DNA from: Piper betle
Lineage: Eukaryota; Streptophyta; Magnoliopsida; Piperales; Piperaceae
DNA: 64,000 nucleotides
Assembly (NCBI GenBank): GCA_033002965.1
Contig: JAURVB010014889.1
Location: 124,001-188,000 of the forward strand
Reading direction: 5' to 3'
Shown here in pieces: positions 25,889-35,885 of this stretch. The notes below the pieces were generated by a model. The model saw only the letters and a program-made list of their open reading frames with translations, did not search any database and was not told where the DNA came from. The translations under genes were made by a program, and so were the position numbers. Position 1 is the stretch's first letter. Each line of letters starts with the position of its first letter.

Positions 25889-26852
25889 CAATACAAATAA
25901 TATTGTGCACCCTCTTTTCTCCCTATTCTGGGGTTATAACCTTAATTTGATGGTACTTAGTCTCCTCTAACCAACATCTTCGTTAGAAAACATTTTACAA
26001 GTACATCATTTGTCAGATAATTTGATAATTTTCTATGGTTTATTATACATGCGATGAATATGAATGAGGACCAAACGAAACTTTGAATGTGAGCTCCCTT
26101 CACACCTATGATGGATATTTAAAGATTTGTTGCAATACCCTAAAATTATTATTGAAGCTAATTGCACCTGAAGAGGTGACTTATTCACAAGAACAGGACA
26201 AGGCAATTTCCTGGCGCACTTGATCAAAACACTAGTCCCAAGACTTAACCCACTTCTAACTACAACTTTGTGATTGAAATTCAACAGCAAGTTCTCAACC
26301 AGTTCACCTGTTTTTAGCATTGAGATGATGATTATGTATTCTTCTTCTTCGATGATTCTTGCCTCTGTAATTCCCCTTGCTTACTAACCTACCCACGCAA
26401 GTCACCATCGCCCAAGCTACCTCACCAACCCAACACCCACCCACCTGCCCCTTCAATAGTAAAACAAAATTAATAAAAGTAGTTTCCCTTCCCAAACAAA
26501 GTTTGGAGTCACCATTTCGTGATTGAGTAAGCCAAGCCTGTTGCTTGATCAATGCCGGTTGAAATTGGTATGGATTGAACAGTCAACAAATTGTGCTCTC
26601 TCTCTCTCCCTCCCACAGTGCCAAAGACTCCAACTCAAAACGTGGGAAGTGGGAAGTGAGAAGTGAATGTAAAAAAGACTTAGGAGTTGGCGACGGCTTT
26701 GAAGTCTTCGAACTTCGATCATGGCCGCCACCACTCTCCTCCTTCACCACGTCTTATTCTTACTCTTCGTATGACAAACCCACCACCTCTGTTTTCTCCA
26801 ACAACTATGCTCTCTCAATCGTTTTGGTTCAAGTAGTAGGAGGAGAAGAGCA
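25889..26852. other. Intergenic and 5' flank of the ATL gene
   Basis: No coding feature is supported before 26853. The 26590-26720 stretch contains a CT-rich tract typical of a plant leader or proximal promoter. No convincing TATA box was seen. Confidence 0.4.
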
Positions 26853-27703
26853 ATGTCTGGTAGCGGTGATGGGTACCCATTGGGAGACAGTGGGGCGGTG
26901 TCATGGTCAGGGAAGGTGATGGTGGCGTCCATCATCGTCCTCTTCGTAGCCGTCGTCTTCGTCATCTTCCTCCACCTCTACGCCAAGTGGTTCTGGTGCC
27001 GGAACGGCAACGCTAGCCCCGCCTCCGGCGCTTCGTGTTCACCGCCGACGGCGACCCCTCCGCCACCGCCAGCCGGGGACTGGACGTCGCCATTCTCCTT
27101 TCCTTACCCGTCGTCACCTTCCGATCGGCTGAGTTCGAGGAGGGGCTTGAGTGCTCGGTTTGCCTCTGCGAGCTCGCCGACGGGGAGAAGGCCCGGCTGC
27201 TTCCCAAGTGCAACCATGGCTTCCACTTGGAGTGCATCGACATGTGGTTCCACTCCCACTCCACCTGCCCGCTTTGCCGGTGCATGGTCGGCTCGGACCT
27301 GTCGCCGGCGTCAGCGACGATGGAGACGCAGACCCATGCCGCCGGCGACGGGTTGGCAGCGGAGACGGTGGCCTTTCCGACCAACGTCCTTTTCTGGGGC
27401 CGTCAAGAAGGAGAATCTTCCCCTTCGCCTTCTTCTTCTTCTTCGGCAACGTCGACTTCCCATATTGTGATTGACATACCCAGACCTGCCGTGGATATTG
27501 CTTCCACCGATGCTGCCACTGCTAATGTTTCTCCGAGCTCCGGCCGGCCGGTGGAGGAGATGAAGTCGCCGGCGTCGAGGTTGCATTCTCTGAAGAGGTT
27601 GCTGAGCAGGGAGGGAAGGTTGGCGATTCCAATAAGCCCAAGAGGAGGAGGCGGAGGAGATGTTGAGGAGGGCGAGGCCATGAAAGCTTCCTCTGGTTCA
27701 TAG
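26853..27703 (+). CDS. ATL: ATL-type RING-H2 finger E3 ubiquitin ligase, one apparent frameshift
   Basis: An intronless gene, as usual for the ATL family of membrane-anchored E3 ubiquitin ligases. From the ATG at 26853: a short Gly/Ser-rich head, one hydrophobic helix ending FLHLYAKWFW (a family hallmark, about residues 24-48), a basic region, a GLD-type motif (GLDVAILLSLPVV), then a RING-H2 domain. The zinc ligands are CSVC, KC-NH, HLEC and CPLC, with the conserved W after IDM and P before LC. The C-terminal half is Ser/Pro/Gly-rich with SLKRLLSREGR. The frame changes at the CCCC run 27017-27020, between the helix and the GLD motif. One added base restores RLRRFVF and a 283-residue protein ending at 27703. 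Without it the membrane helix and RING lie in different frames. ATL proteins often act in defence and hormone responses; substrates cannot be inferred. Confidence 0.92.
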
Positions 27704-28376
27704 AGGGGAAAGCTCCCTAGCAAAAAGTGGAGGAGCCATTGATGTAGTTGGTGTTTGTGTACATTCTGAGAAGAGATTTAGCAGCAAATTGCAGACAGTT
27801 TTATCTGATAATTTTTCTATTCAAAGCCATTCCATTGATTCATTCATGCTGTTGATGAACAGAGGAAATGTAAGGTAGTTTTTGTGATTGGTTTTGTGCC
27901 AGATGCAGGGATTCTTATACAGTCTCGTGTTCTATGTGACTGGGATTTTACATTGGGTTGTACATACATACATATCTACAAGTTGGAGCATTAGATAGTT
28001 GAATAAAGAAGAGAAGAATGTTTGGCTCTTTTAAACTTGTTTCATTGTCTAGAATGCCAACTTTGTAGAAGAGTTTCAGCGATCCATCAATCTTTGCTCC
28101 CGAGTCCTGGGTAGGAATACATTCTTTAAGTGGTCGATTAATTTTCTCGTTTGTATTGAGAATGGGGGAGAGCAAATTCTTATAGCACAAAATAGATACA
28201 GTAATGATGCATTTATTGGTAATTTATAGCACTGGAAGAGAACCAATGAGATTACCCGGGGCATAGAGTCAAGAACTAGCCAGTTCAATCCCACTCATCT
28301 AAATAGTTAATCTATCATAAACCATAAAGAACGTTGAAACCAAAGATCACCCGTTCAACGTCACTTCAATCATAAT
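27704..28376. other. ATL 3' flank
   Basis: Presumed 3' untranslated region of the ATL gene followed by AT-rich intergenic DNA. No other gene is supported; the minus-strand frames at 27948-28294 lack domains. Confidence 0.45.
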
Positions 28377-28745
28377 TAGGCCGAGCATTTAGCGTCCAGT
28401 TCGGCTTAATTTGATTCAAAATTTGGCATTTAAATGTTCGAGTTTGAACTTAACTCGAACTCAAATTTGACGAGTTGAACTTAAGCAAAAGAGTGTTCGA
28501 CTCGGTTATAATTTTACCTTGACTCGAAATCAACTCGTAGCTCGACTCAACTTCAACTCGATAATATAATATAATAATATATATAATATCATTTGTCTAT
28601 TTAAAATATATTTAAAATTATAAATAAATAGTATTATTGATTACGTACTAAAGGAGGGTGGTGGTGAGGGTGTTTTATTTATTTTATTTTATTTTATTAA
28701 ATCTGGGTTGACTTTGTAATCAGCTACGCACCCCCTATCTATATA

Positions 28746-29085
28746 AAAAGGTCAGGCTGAAGCAAGGCCTTAGCGCAAAAGCAAAAGCAAGGCAAAGGCG
28801 CGTACGCGAAACGAGAGCGTCAACTCCTTAGTGCAGGCAGAAGCAATCGTGAAGCTGACGCTCTCACAAAGTGCACAACTAACTGAAGCAAGGCTTGCGT
28901 CCGCGCTAGCGCCTTGCCTCAGCTAGCGCGCACTCTCACTCTCACTTCGCGCACGCGCTGGTGCTTGCTTCTGCCTTAGCGCTTGCTTGTGCGCTAAGGC
29001 TTCATCAAGGCGCATAAGCGCTCCGCTCGCCTATCTTTGTCAGGCGCAAAGCGCATCCTGACGCTCTCGTTTCGCGCAAATTCTC
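28746..29085. mobile_element. Foldback segment built from 'gcaaggc/gcgctt' words
   Basis: A GC-rich stretch able to fold on itself. An 18-bp perfect inverted repeat, cgcgaaacgagagcgtca at 28805-28822 and its complement at 29059-29076, encloses further imperfect inverted copies of agcaaggc, gcgctagc and aggcgc. Comparison with the element at 32168 places it as an insertion in the outer MITE. The exact ends and target duplication are uncertain. Confidence 0.55.
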
Positions 29086-29569
29086 ATTGTATCTTGGTTG
29101 TTCTTAATTGCAATGGCTATTCATTTTGGGAGAGTATCACCCTAAAGCCTTCAAGGTCACTTGTTCAATCCACGCACAAGAAAAATAAAAATCATAATTA
29201 GTATTTGGGCCTAATTGAGCATGCTAGCTCTTGAGTCTTTCGAGCTCCCGAACGAGTTGGGTTCATGGTTGTAAAAATCGGAATCAGAATCGGAATCGGT
29301 TTTCGAGGGAATCAGAGTCGGAGTCGGAATCGGAATCGGTTTAAATCAGACAGGAATCGGTTTAGTTGAATCGATCCAAATGGGTCTAATCGATCATATA
29401 TAATAATTTGACAATTCATAACATAAATATATAAAAATTAGGTATTGATGTTATTTTGATATTATGTGTGTACTATAGTTTATGATATTTTTTAAGATTT
29501 TTTTAAATTATTTGGAATTAATTATTATTTTTTACTCGAGTCGGACTCAAGTCAACTTTTAATTACGAG

Positions 29570-29830
29570 AATCCCACCCTCCTTCACCCCCGCCGCCGGC
29601 GCCAGCGCCCTGCCCCGCCTCCCCCGCCGGCCCCGCACCGCCCGGCCTCCCCCGCCAGCCCTGCCCTGCCCGGCCTCACCCAGTTGGCTTGCCCCGCCCC
29701 GCCCGGCCTCACCCACCGGCCCTGCTCCACCCAGTCCCCCCTCCTTGTGCCTCTGCCCCGCCCCGCCTCCCCCCACCGGCCCCGCCTCCCCCAGCCGGCA
29801 ACACCCCCCTCCCCACCAGAGCGAAGGAGC
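29570..29830. repeat. C-rich minisatellite
   Basis: Repeated blocks of ccccgcccggcctcaccc and ccgccggccctgc, strongly strand-asymmetric (C on plus, G on minus). Located inside the MITE at 29264-30343. It could form unusual secondary structure; the Gly/Arg-rich or Pro-rich frames across it are not genes. Confidence 0.7.
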
Positions 29831-29831
29831 A

Positions 29832-30141
29832 ACGGCGGCGGAGGGAGAAAGGGCATTTTAAACTTAAAATTCCAATTTTACCCATGCTTAAATAATTTAA
29901 TAAATATCATACCTAGGGTATTTTAGTTATTTACCAAAAAAACCGATTCTTCCCAATTTACCTCGATTTCGAATCGGATTTAAATCACGGCGGCGGAGGG
30001 AGAAAGGGCATTTTAAACTTAAAATTCCAATTTTACCCATGCTTAAATAATTTAATAAATATCATACCTAGGGTATTTTAGTTATTTACCAAAAAAACCG
30101 ATTCTTCCCAATTTACCTCGATTTCGAATCGGATTTAAATC
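29832..30141. repeat. Two identical 155-bp tandem copies
   Basis: Copy 1 is 29832-29986 and copy 2 is 29987-30141. By eye they are identical, each running from acggcggcggaggg to cggatttaaatc. The absence of differences means either a very recent duplication or an assembly duplication. Confidence 0.85.
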
Positions 30142-30356
30142 GGTCGAAATCCGGGTAAATCAGTTGATTTGGACGCCGATTCAGAACACGGGGACTAGTT
30201 GAAATAACAAACCTCCCAATATAATTGGGAGGTTTGGACGCCGATTCAGGGCCGGCTGATTTGGCCCTAAAATTGGATCGGCACGCTGCCGATCCGATTT
30301 AAATTGGCCGATTCCACTCAGGATTCCGATTCGTGCATCCCTGGTTGGGTTTTGAG

Positions 30357-30617
30357 TAGGGGTGTCAAACGAGCGAGCCAAACTCAACTTGTGTTCGAAC
30401 TCGGCTCGAATAGTTCGAAACTTATTCGAACTTGATTCAAGATGGAAAAAGTTTTGAACATACATGCTAGAGTAGACTCGGATATCTTTTATGTGTTCGA
30501 GCTCGACTCGAGCTCGATTAAAAGTTAAAAGTATCTCACTTAAAAAAAGTGCAATCAATGTGGATTGAACCTACAACCTTGAGGTCATCAACTTGAATAC
30601 TTACCATCTCAACTATC

Positions 30618-30658
<41 letters not shown>

Positions 30659-30855
30659 GCTATATTATTATATTATTTTATCGAGTCGAGTTCGAGTTAT
30701 AATAGAGTCGAGTCGAGTCAAACACGACCTTGTTCAAACTCGGCTCGTAAGATTCAAGTTCGAGCTCGAGCATTTAAATGTCGAATTTCGAGTCGAGCTA
30801 AACACTAAATACTCGTTCGAGCTGAACGAACTGGCTCGTCCAATTAGCAACCCTA
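30357..30855. mobile_element. hAT-like MITE, 499 bp, perfect target duplication
   Basis: Starts TAGGGGTGTCAAACGAGC and ends with the inverse of TAGGGTTGCTAATTGGACG. It is flanked by a perfect 8-bp duplication gttttgag (30349-30356 and 30856-30863). It contains an (AT)n run at 30622-30655 and many cgagctcgag-type words. Its left target duplication overlaps the right target duplication of the preceding MITE by three bases, so the two insertions are practically adjacent. Confidence 0.8.
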
Positions 30856-31214
30856 GTTTTGAGCTCGTTAAAATTATACAGTTTAACTATATTTGAGTTT
30901 AAGTCGAGTTTGAACAACATAACAAATATTCGAGTCGATTTCGAGCATATATGTTCAAAACTCGTTCGATCTCAAGTCAAGTTCGAATAAACTTTGAACT
31001 ATTCGTATTGAGTTCGAACACAAGTTGAGCTCAACTTGCTATTTTATAGCCCTAATCATAAAAGAGTTCTTAATTGGAAATACACAGCTCGAAGATGATT
31101 GCCTTCGCGACATATATGATAATATATTAGAAAAATGAGAAAATTGTTATTATCTATAAACCCCCAAAAAATTACAATTTTCAAGGTATAAGAAATGTAA
31201 AGTTTGGACGTTAA

Positions 31215-31505
31215 AAATTACCTTGTGTTGAGATGTCTTGAAATTTAGCTAAAATAAAATTTAATTTCCTTCAAAATAAGTCTATGTAAAAATTTTGCAA
31301 AGTAATATTTTCTTATAAAATATAAAAAAAATTAAGAAAAATTTTGGGAAGCACGTACATATAGAAAGCAATATTTCATTTTCGTTTGATTTTCTTAATA
31401 TCCAAAAATAAAAAATTTAAAAATTTTTATATTATTTCATTTTATTGTAATTTCATTTCTTATGAATTTTTTTATTTATATTATTTTCATGCCACCTAAA
31501 CAAAC
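31215..31505. mobile_element. 5'-truncated copy of the Harbinger-like MITE
   Basis: Aligns with the interior and 3' half of the element at 9449-9806 (blocks such as ttgcaaagtaatatt and atttcattttattgtaatttc). It ends AAACAAACCC followed by TAA. The left terminus was not found. Confidence 0.5.
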
Positions 31506-31512
31506 CCTAAAC

Positions 31513-32159
31513 TAATTACAGGGACAAAATTACCAAATAATCTAAAAAAAAACATTCCTCTTAAAAGAAGACAAATTGTTACTTCTTGGGAACTTACATG
31601 AATGGAAACCTAGAGGCATGGATTTACGCGAACTTATAAGAACTCTTGGAGCTTATGTACATGTTAGACGTTACTAGACGTGTGTTCAATATTGTTTGAT
31701 TTATTTTAATGTTACACTCTTAGTTGCTTGTATAATTCATGTGTCATCTATTGTATAAGTTTAAAATTGTTAAATTTATTCTAATCTTATGCAGTAAGTG
31801 TCATTTCTTAAATTATTATCGGCTATAAGCTAAAACCAAAAGCCGACAATAGGAACCTTTTTACGAGAAATTTTAAGCGATATCTTTACAACTTGACGCC
31901 TCCACATTGTAATTTGTAAGAGCAGCTTTTCCCTTGGGCCCTGATATGGGCCACCCTTTTGGGACTTCAATACAACTGCTAGAGGCCCACAAGTAGAAAC
32001 AAGGTAAGGCAACCGGAGTCATAGATCGGATCAAAATGATAAAAAATTGCTAGAAAAATTAATTAAAGTTAGGTCTTTTGTAGTATAAAAAAATATTATT
32101 TTTTCCCTCAAAGTTAGAAAATTCTAATTACGCCTAGTGATACAAATCTTAGTAACACG
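31513..32159. repeat. Duplicated segment, copy 1
   Basis: About 650 bp matching 42524-42696 joined to 48150-48674, with shared landmarks such as aaaaccaaaagccgacaat, ttgggccctgatatgggcc and attacgcctagtgatacaa. No coding capacity is evident. Copy 1 lacks the 5.45-kb insert found in copy 2 but is followed directly by a MITE at 32168. Confidence 0.8.
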
Positions 32160-32167
32160 TATATCAC

Positions 32168-32939
32168 TAGGGCTGCTAATTGAACGAGTCAATTCGTAAG
32201 CATTTGGCATTCGGCTCGGTTCGACTCGACTCGAAACTTAATATTTAAATCCTCAAGCTCAAACTCGATTCCTATGAGTTGAGTTTGAACAAGACAGTGT
32301 TTGACTCGACTCGACTCGAAATCGATTCGTAACTCCAACTCAATAATATAATATAATAATATGAATAATATTACTTGTCTAATCAAAATATATTTAAAAT
32401 CATAAATAAATATTATTATTAACTACGTACTAAAGGATTGTAGTGGTGATTTTATTTTATATTTTATATTTTTATTTATCAAATCTTGGTTGTCTCCGTA
32501 ATCGAGTGATCCAGATTAAAGTTTGAGACAAAAATATTATGCCCCTGACTAATATAATCTTTATATATATATATAAGTTTCATTGTAACTAGTTATATTT
32601 ATTTACATACAATAAAATATCAAAGCAACATAATAGCTTAGTTAGGAGTGTCTAAGGCAAAAGAACTGAAGGTTGCGTGTTCAATCTACACTCACCACAT
32701 TATAATCGAGCTTGTTTCGAGCTCCTAAACTAGCTGTTTTCGAGTTCGACAAAATTAAACAGTTAAACTATATTCGAGCTCGAGTCGAATTCAAACAATA
32801 TAAAAATATTCGAGTCAATTTCGAGTATATATGTTCAAAACTCGTTCGATCTCGAGTCGAGTTCAAATGAACTTTGATCTATTTAAGTCGAGATCGAGCA
32901 CAAGTTGAGCTTGGCTTGCTCGCTCATTTAGTAGCCCTA
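32168..32939. mobile_element. hAT-like MITE, 772 bp
   Basis: Starts TAGGGCTGCTAATTGAACG and ends with the inverse of TAGGGCTACTAAATGAGCG. Flanking 8-bp duplications are tatatcac (32160-32167) and tgtatcac (32940-32947), 7 of 8 matching. It is the clearest uninterrupted relative of the outer element at 28377-31054. Confidence 0.78.
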
Positions 32940-32947
32940 TGTATCAC

Positions 32948-34124
32948 CCTCTACTTTCTCTTTCTAGACACCCTCTCTCTACTTTGGGGATTGCTTGGTA
33001 AAGTTGTTTGGTGCAAAGTTCTAGGCTAGATTTAATGAAGAAGATGTTAATAATATCAACTAAAATATGTAAATAGTGTAAATTCATGCTTTATGATCAT
33101 GCTTCATGTTTTGTTCAATATTCTATGATATCTATATACTTGTTATTTAGTCTAATGCTTGAATAACTTATTAGAATAAAGTTTTAGATGTTAATTCATG
33201 TTTAGAATTGCAGTATATAAAATTTTCATGTGGTTCAAATGATTTCACTAGGTTCTATAATCAAGCTGTTGGAAAAGAACGAGTTTAAGACATGTTGATC
33301 ATTATTATTTTACTTGTTTTTCTAAATTTAAATCATGAAAAAAGAGGTTAAAATGTTAAATTAAAAACCTTTCATAACCCATGATTTTATGCTCAGAAAG
33401 TTCGAAAACCCAAATTTTATTTCATTAAAATTGGATAAGAATCGAATGATATACACAAAAAAACAAGTTAAATCATTGCCCAAGTGATACGATGCTAAAA
33501 CAAAAGGACTTTGAGAGCCACAACATTGACTCCCGGTGCCAAGGCACTGTGGTAGCGCCTAGGTGCTCGGTCTTCAAACCCTAATATATGTTTTTTCTGC
33601 TCATCTGTCTTAAAACAGTTATAACTTTTATTGTAGAATTCTGATTTAAGAGATTTATTTTGCATTATGACCATCATGATCTCTAGTTTCTACTTATTAA
33701 ATTTTAGAGTTTTTGGATTAGTATCCCGAGAGATATATATTTCAAAAGTTGGGGGTGCTTTTTTTATGTTGTTTGCAATGTTATGAGTAATTTAGGATTA
33801 TATGATAATTGCATGCTATTGTTAATACATTATTGGTGCTTGTAATGTGTGTATATAATCATAAAAATTATATATGTCATGTCATATCATATAGAGATGG
33901 GTAAATTAATTTAATCGTTGTTTGGAGAGTTTTATGTTCTTATGTTTTGTGTGATTAGCTAAATCTTTACCCTTTAATTGTTATTTAAATCAATATATTC
34001 TATGTTTTATATAATGTGAGTGCTTAGATACTAATTTTTAGTTTTATTATGTATTAAGGTTTGCTAATTTAATCGGTTCAATAGACGAGTTACCCAATAA
34101 AAAAAAGGCCGCGCAATTTGAAAG
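32948..34124. other. Gene-free AT-rich DNA
   Basis: No supported gene. A small C/G-rich island at 33510-33580 (ggtgccaaggcactgtggtagc) forms a short stem. The rest is AT-rich. Confidence 0.45.
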
Positions 34125-34460
34125 GTACAATTGGGTTTCGCCGTTGGAGGGCCACCGATGGCAAAAAAATGTCCCAAACTATAAGAAATGGATCAGAATT
34201 GCCGAAACGATCATCGAAGCCACCTCGAGTTGAGTGCATGTCTTATAGAACGATTCGGCTCTTGTGCTCTGCCATAGAGAATTGTGAGGATGGGGTTCGA
34301 GAGAATTGAGTTCAACCTCGTGATAAGCCTCTGTCGTATACTTTCTTTTTTGGACGAAAAATTTTGTAATGGCCCCCTCCAAGTGAGCCTCTCGTAGAGG
34401 GCGAATCTTTGAATTAAGTTGTACAATCGAGACTTAATGCGACCGTCGATCTCTAGATCA
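34125..34460 (-). pseudogene. Duplicated WAK promoter and signal-peptide fragment
   Basis: The stretch matches the 5' end and upstream region of the WAK-like gene at 61684-63785, read on the minus strand. Bases 34125-34223 correspond to its first ~33 codons and 34224-34460 to its promoter, where similarity continues to the window edge in the other copy. The start codon is GTG instead of ATG (34221-34223), and an in-frame TAG replaces a TGC codon (34179-34181). Similarity stops abruptly just before the conserved CMETCG cysteines. It is therefore a non-coding relic carrying a copy of WAK upstream sequence, about 1.4 kb from the WAK exon at 35886 and pointing away from it. Confidence 0.8.
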
Positions 34461-35804
34461 ATCCAGATGTGCATTGCTTACTCATCTCCCTGTTCAAGAG
34501 GTCCACTTTAGAACATTTAGGCAAATAATACGACCCGGTATTCTTATCGCGTGCAACTGGACTTGCCAAGACATACCAAACAGAAAATAAACTATTGCGC
34601 CCCTCCAGCGAGGAAACAACAGCCACCACTGCTCCAATGTTAAATAAATGAGTTATTCTTATCGCGTGCCCTTTATTCTCACCTTCCCACACCATTCTCT
34701 ACTCCTATATAAAAATGAAATGATGAGAGAAGACCACGCAGAAAACGTTGCCTTAAAGCTCCCATACACCAAGCTTTGGTTAACCGTTAATATTATATTA
34801 CCGCTCCTTTATATGCATGAAAAATGATGGAAGTTTTCTTTAAATGAACTTGTTGAAGAGTTTTTTATAAAGGCAAGTGGAAGATAGCTGCATGATTAAT
34901 ACAAGTAAACAAGTTTAAGATAGAAGTATAGTTGAATTTAATAATTCAGAATATGAGAAGTATATCTTGCAATTAAAACTGGGTAGTCACCAAATAGATC
35001 GAAGTTCGAGTGAAAAGAACGTTCAAATCACAGTGAAACTTTCTAACTTATAATTCACTGTACGAGAGTATAGAAAAGTACACAAAAGTATAGACAAATA
35101 CTTAGTCTCATTTGATGTCCTATTTATATACATCACAAATATCAAGAATCGTAAATAACTTTGTAACTCAAACTTATTTCAATTAAAAAGAATAGAGTTA
35201 AGGATTAAGTATATAACTCTCGCACTTATCTTAGTTAATAAGATAAGTTAAGATTTCTCATTTGGATAAGGCTCACCCGTATATATAGATGTACCTCTCA
35301 TTAAACTGCCAACAAATATAAACAACAATAGGACAAAAATATTAAGGATGGTAATAAGTCAAGTCAACTTGGGAGTATTTTGTATTCGACTCGTTAACTT
35401 AAACTCATACTCAATAATTTAGACTCGAAAAAATATTAAGTCTGAAATATATACCCCATTGAATTATAAAAAGAAATGTTTGGCCTACTCAAGAAATTGA
35501 GGTCGATATGTATGAACTTAGTACTCGACTTGTTTTATGATTTTTATGTCCGTTGTTTATGGTGCAAGTTGCGTGAACTTGCGTGACCGGGAAGTTATTA
35601 AGATAGAAGTCACAAGAGTACTACGGTAGATCAAGATATGCAAACAACGATAAGACGGAAATATCGAAGAAACAGGACGAACTTGCATGTAAACGCTTGG
35701 AAATCTTAATCTTTCAAAAAGTCTTTCTTTAGTGAAATTATTATCACAAGTCAATCTTCATGTGTAATTTATTTGTTTATTGGTAGAAAGTGTGAACATT
35801 AACA
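34461..35804. other. Region between two head-to-head WAK pieces
   Basis: Mostly AT-rich and non-coding. A tatataaaaa motif occurs at 34705-34714 with no gene close downstream, possibly an orphan promoter left from rearrangement. A fragment with tcgactcg words at 35340-35530 resembles the hAT MITE family but has no ends. Confidence 0.4.
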
Positions 35805-35813
35805 CTATAAATC
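35805..35813 (+). promoter_or_regulatory. TATA box of the WAK ectodomain gene
   Basis: A ctataaatc motif lies about 75 bases upstream of the start codon at 35886, a normal plant distance when the leader is short. It is seen only as a motif; no transcript evidence is available. Confidence 0.5.
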
Positions 35814-35885
35814 ACTCATCGTCTGTTCTTCCTGGTGCAGTATTCATTGTGCTGCTACAAGCGGTATTAATCCACTTGTTGCACC

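Larger units (their letters stand above)
29264..30343. mobile_element. hAT-like MITE of a 'cggaatcgg' family, nested
   Basis: Starts CATGGTTGTAAAAATCGGAATC-like and ends with the inverse of CAGGGATGCACGAATCGG. It is flanked by a perfect 8-bp duplication gttgggtt (29256-29263 and 30344-30351). The ends are full of cggaatcgg repeats. The middle has a C-rich minisatellite (29570-29830) and a perfect 155-bp tandem duplication (29832-30141). Open frames over the C-rich part are low-complexity artefacts. Confidence 0.75.
28377..31054. mobile_element. Outer hAT-like MITE split by three later insertions
   Basis: The outer element starts TAGGCCGAGC at 28377 and ends with TAGCCCTA at 31054. It is flanked by 8-bp duplications atcataat (28369-28376) and atcataaa (31055-31062), 7 of 8 matching. 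Its halves (28377-28745, parts of 29090-29255, and 30864-31054) align in order with the uninterrupted relative at 32168-32939. The intervening DNA is a foldback segment and two further MITEs, listed separately. No transposase is present. Confidence 0.7.

Noticed and set aside
26575..26919. 114-residue frame upstream of ATL
   Set aside because: Overlaps the true ATL start in another frame and has no recognised domain; most likely leader sequence.
27114..27586. Several 90-120-residue frames around the ATL gene
   Set aside because: Alternative-frame shadows of the GC-rich RING-H2 coding sequence.
29552..29926. Gly/Arg-rich and Pro-rich open frames
   Set aside because: Translations of a C-rich minisatellite inside a MITE.
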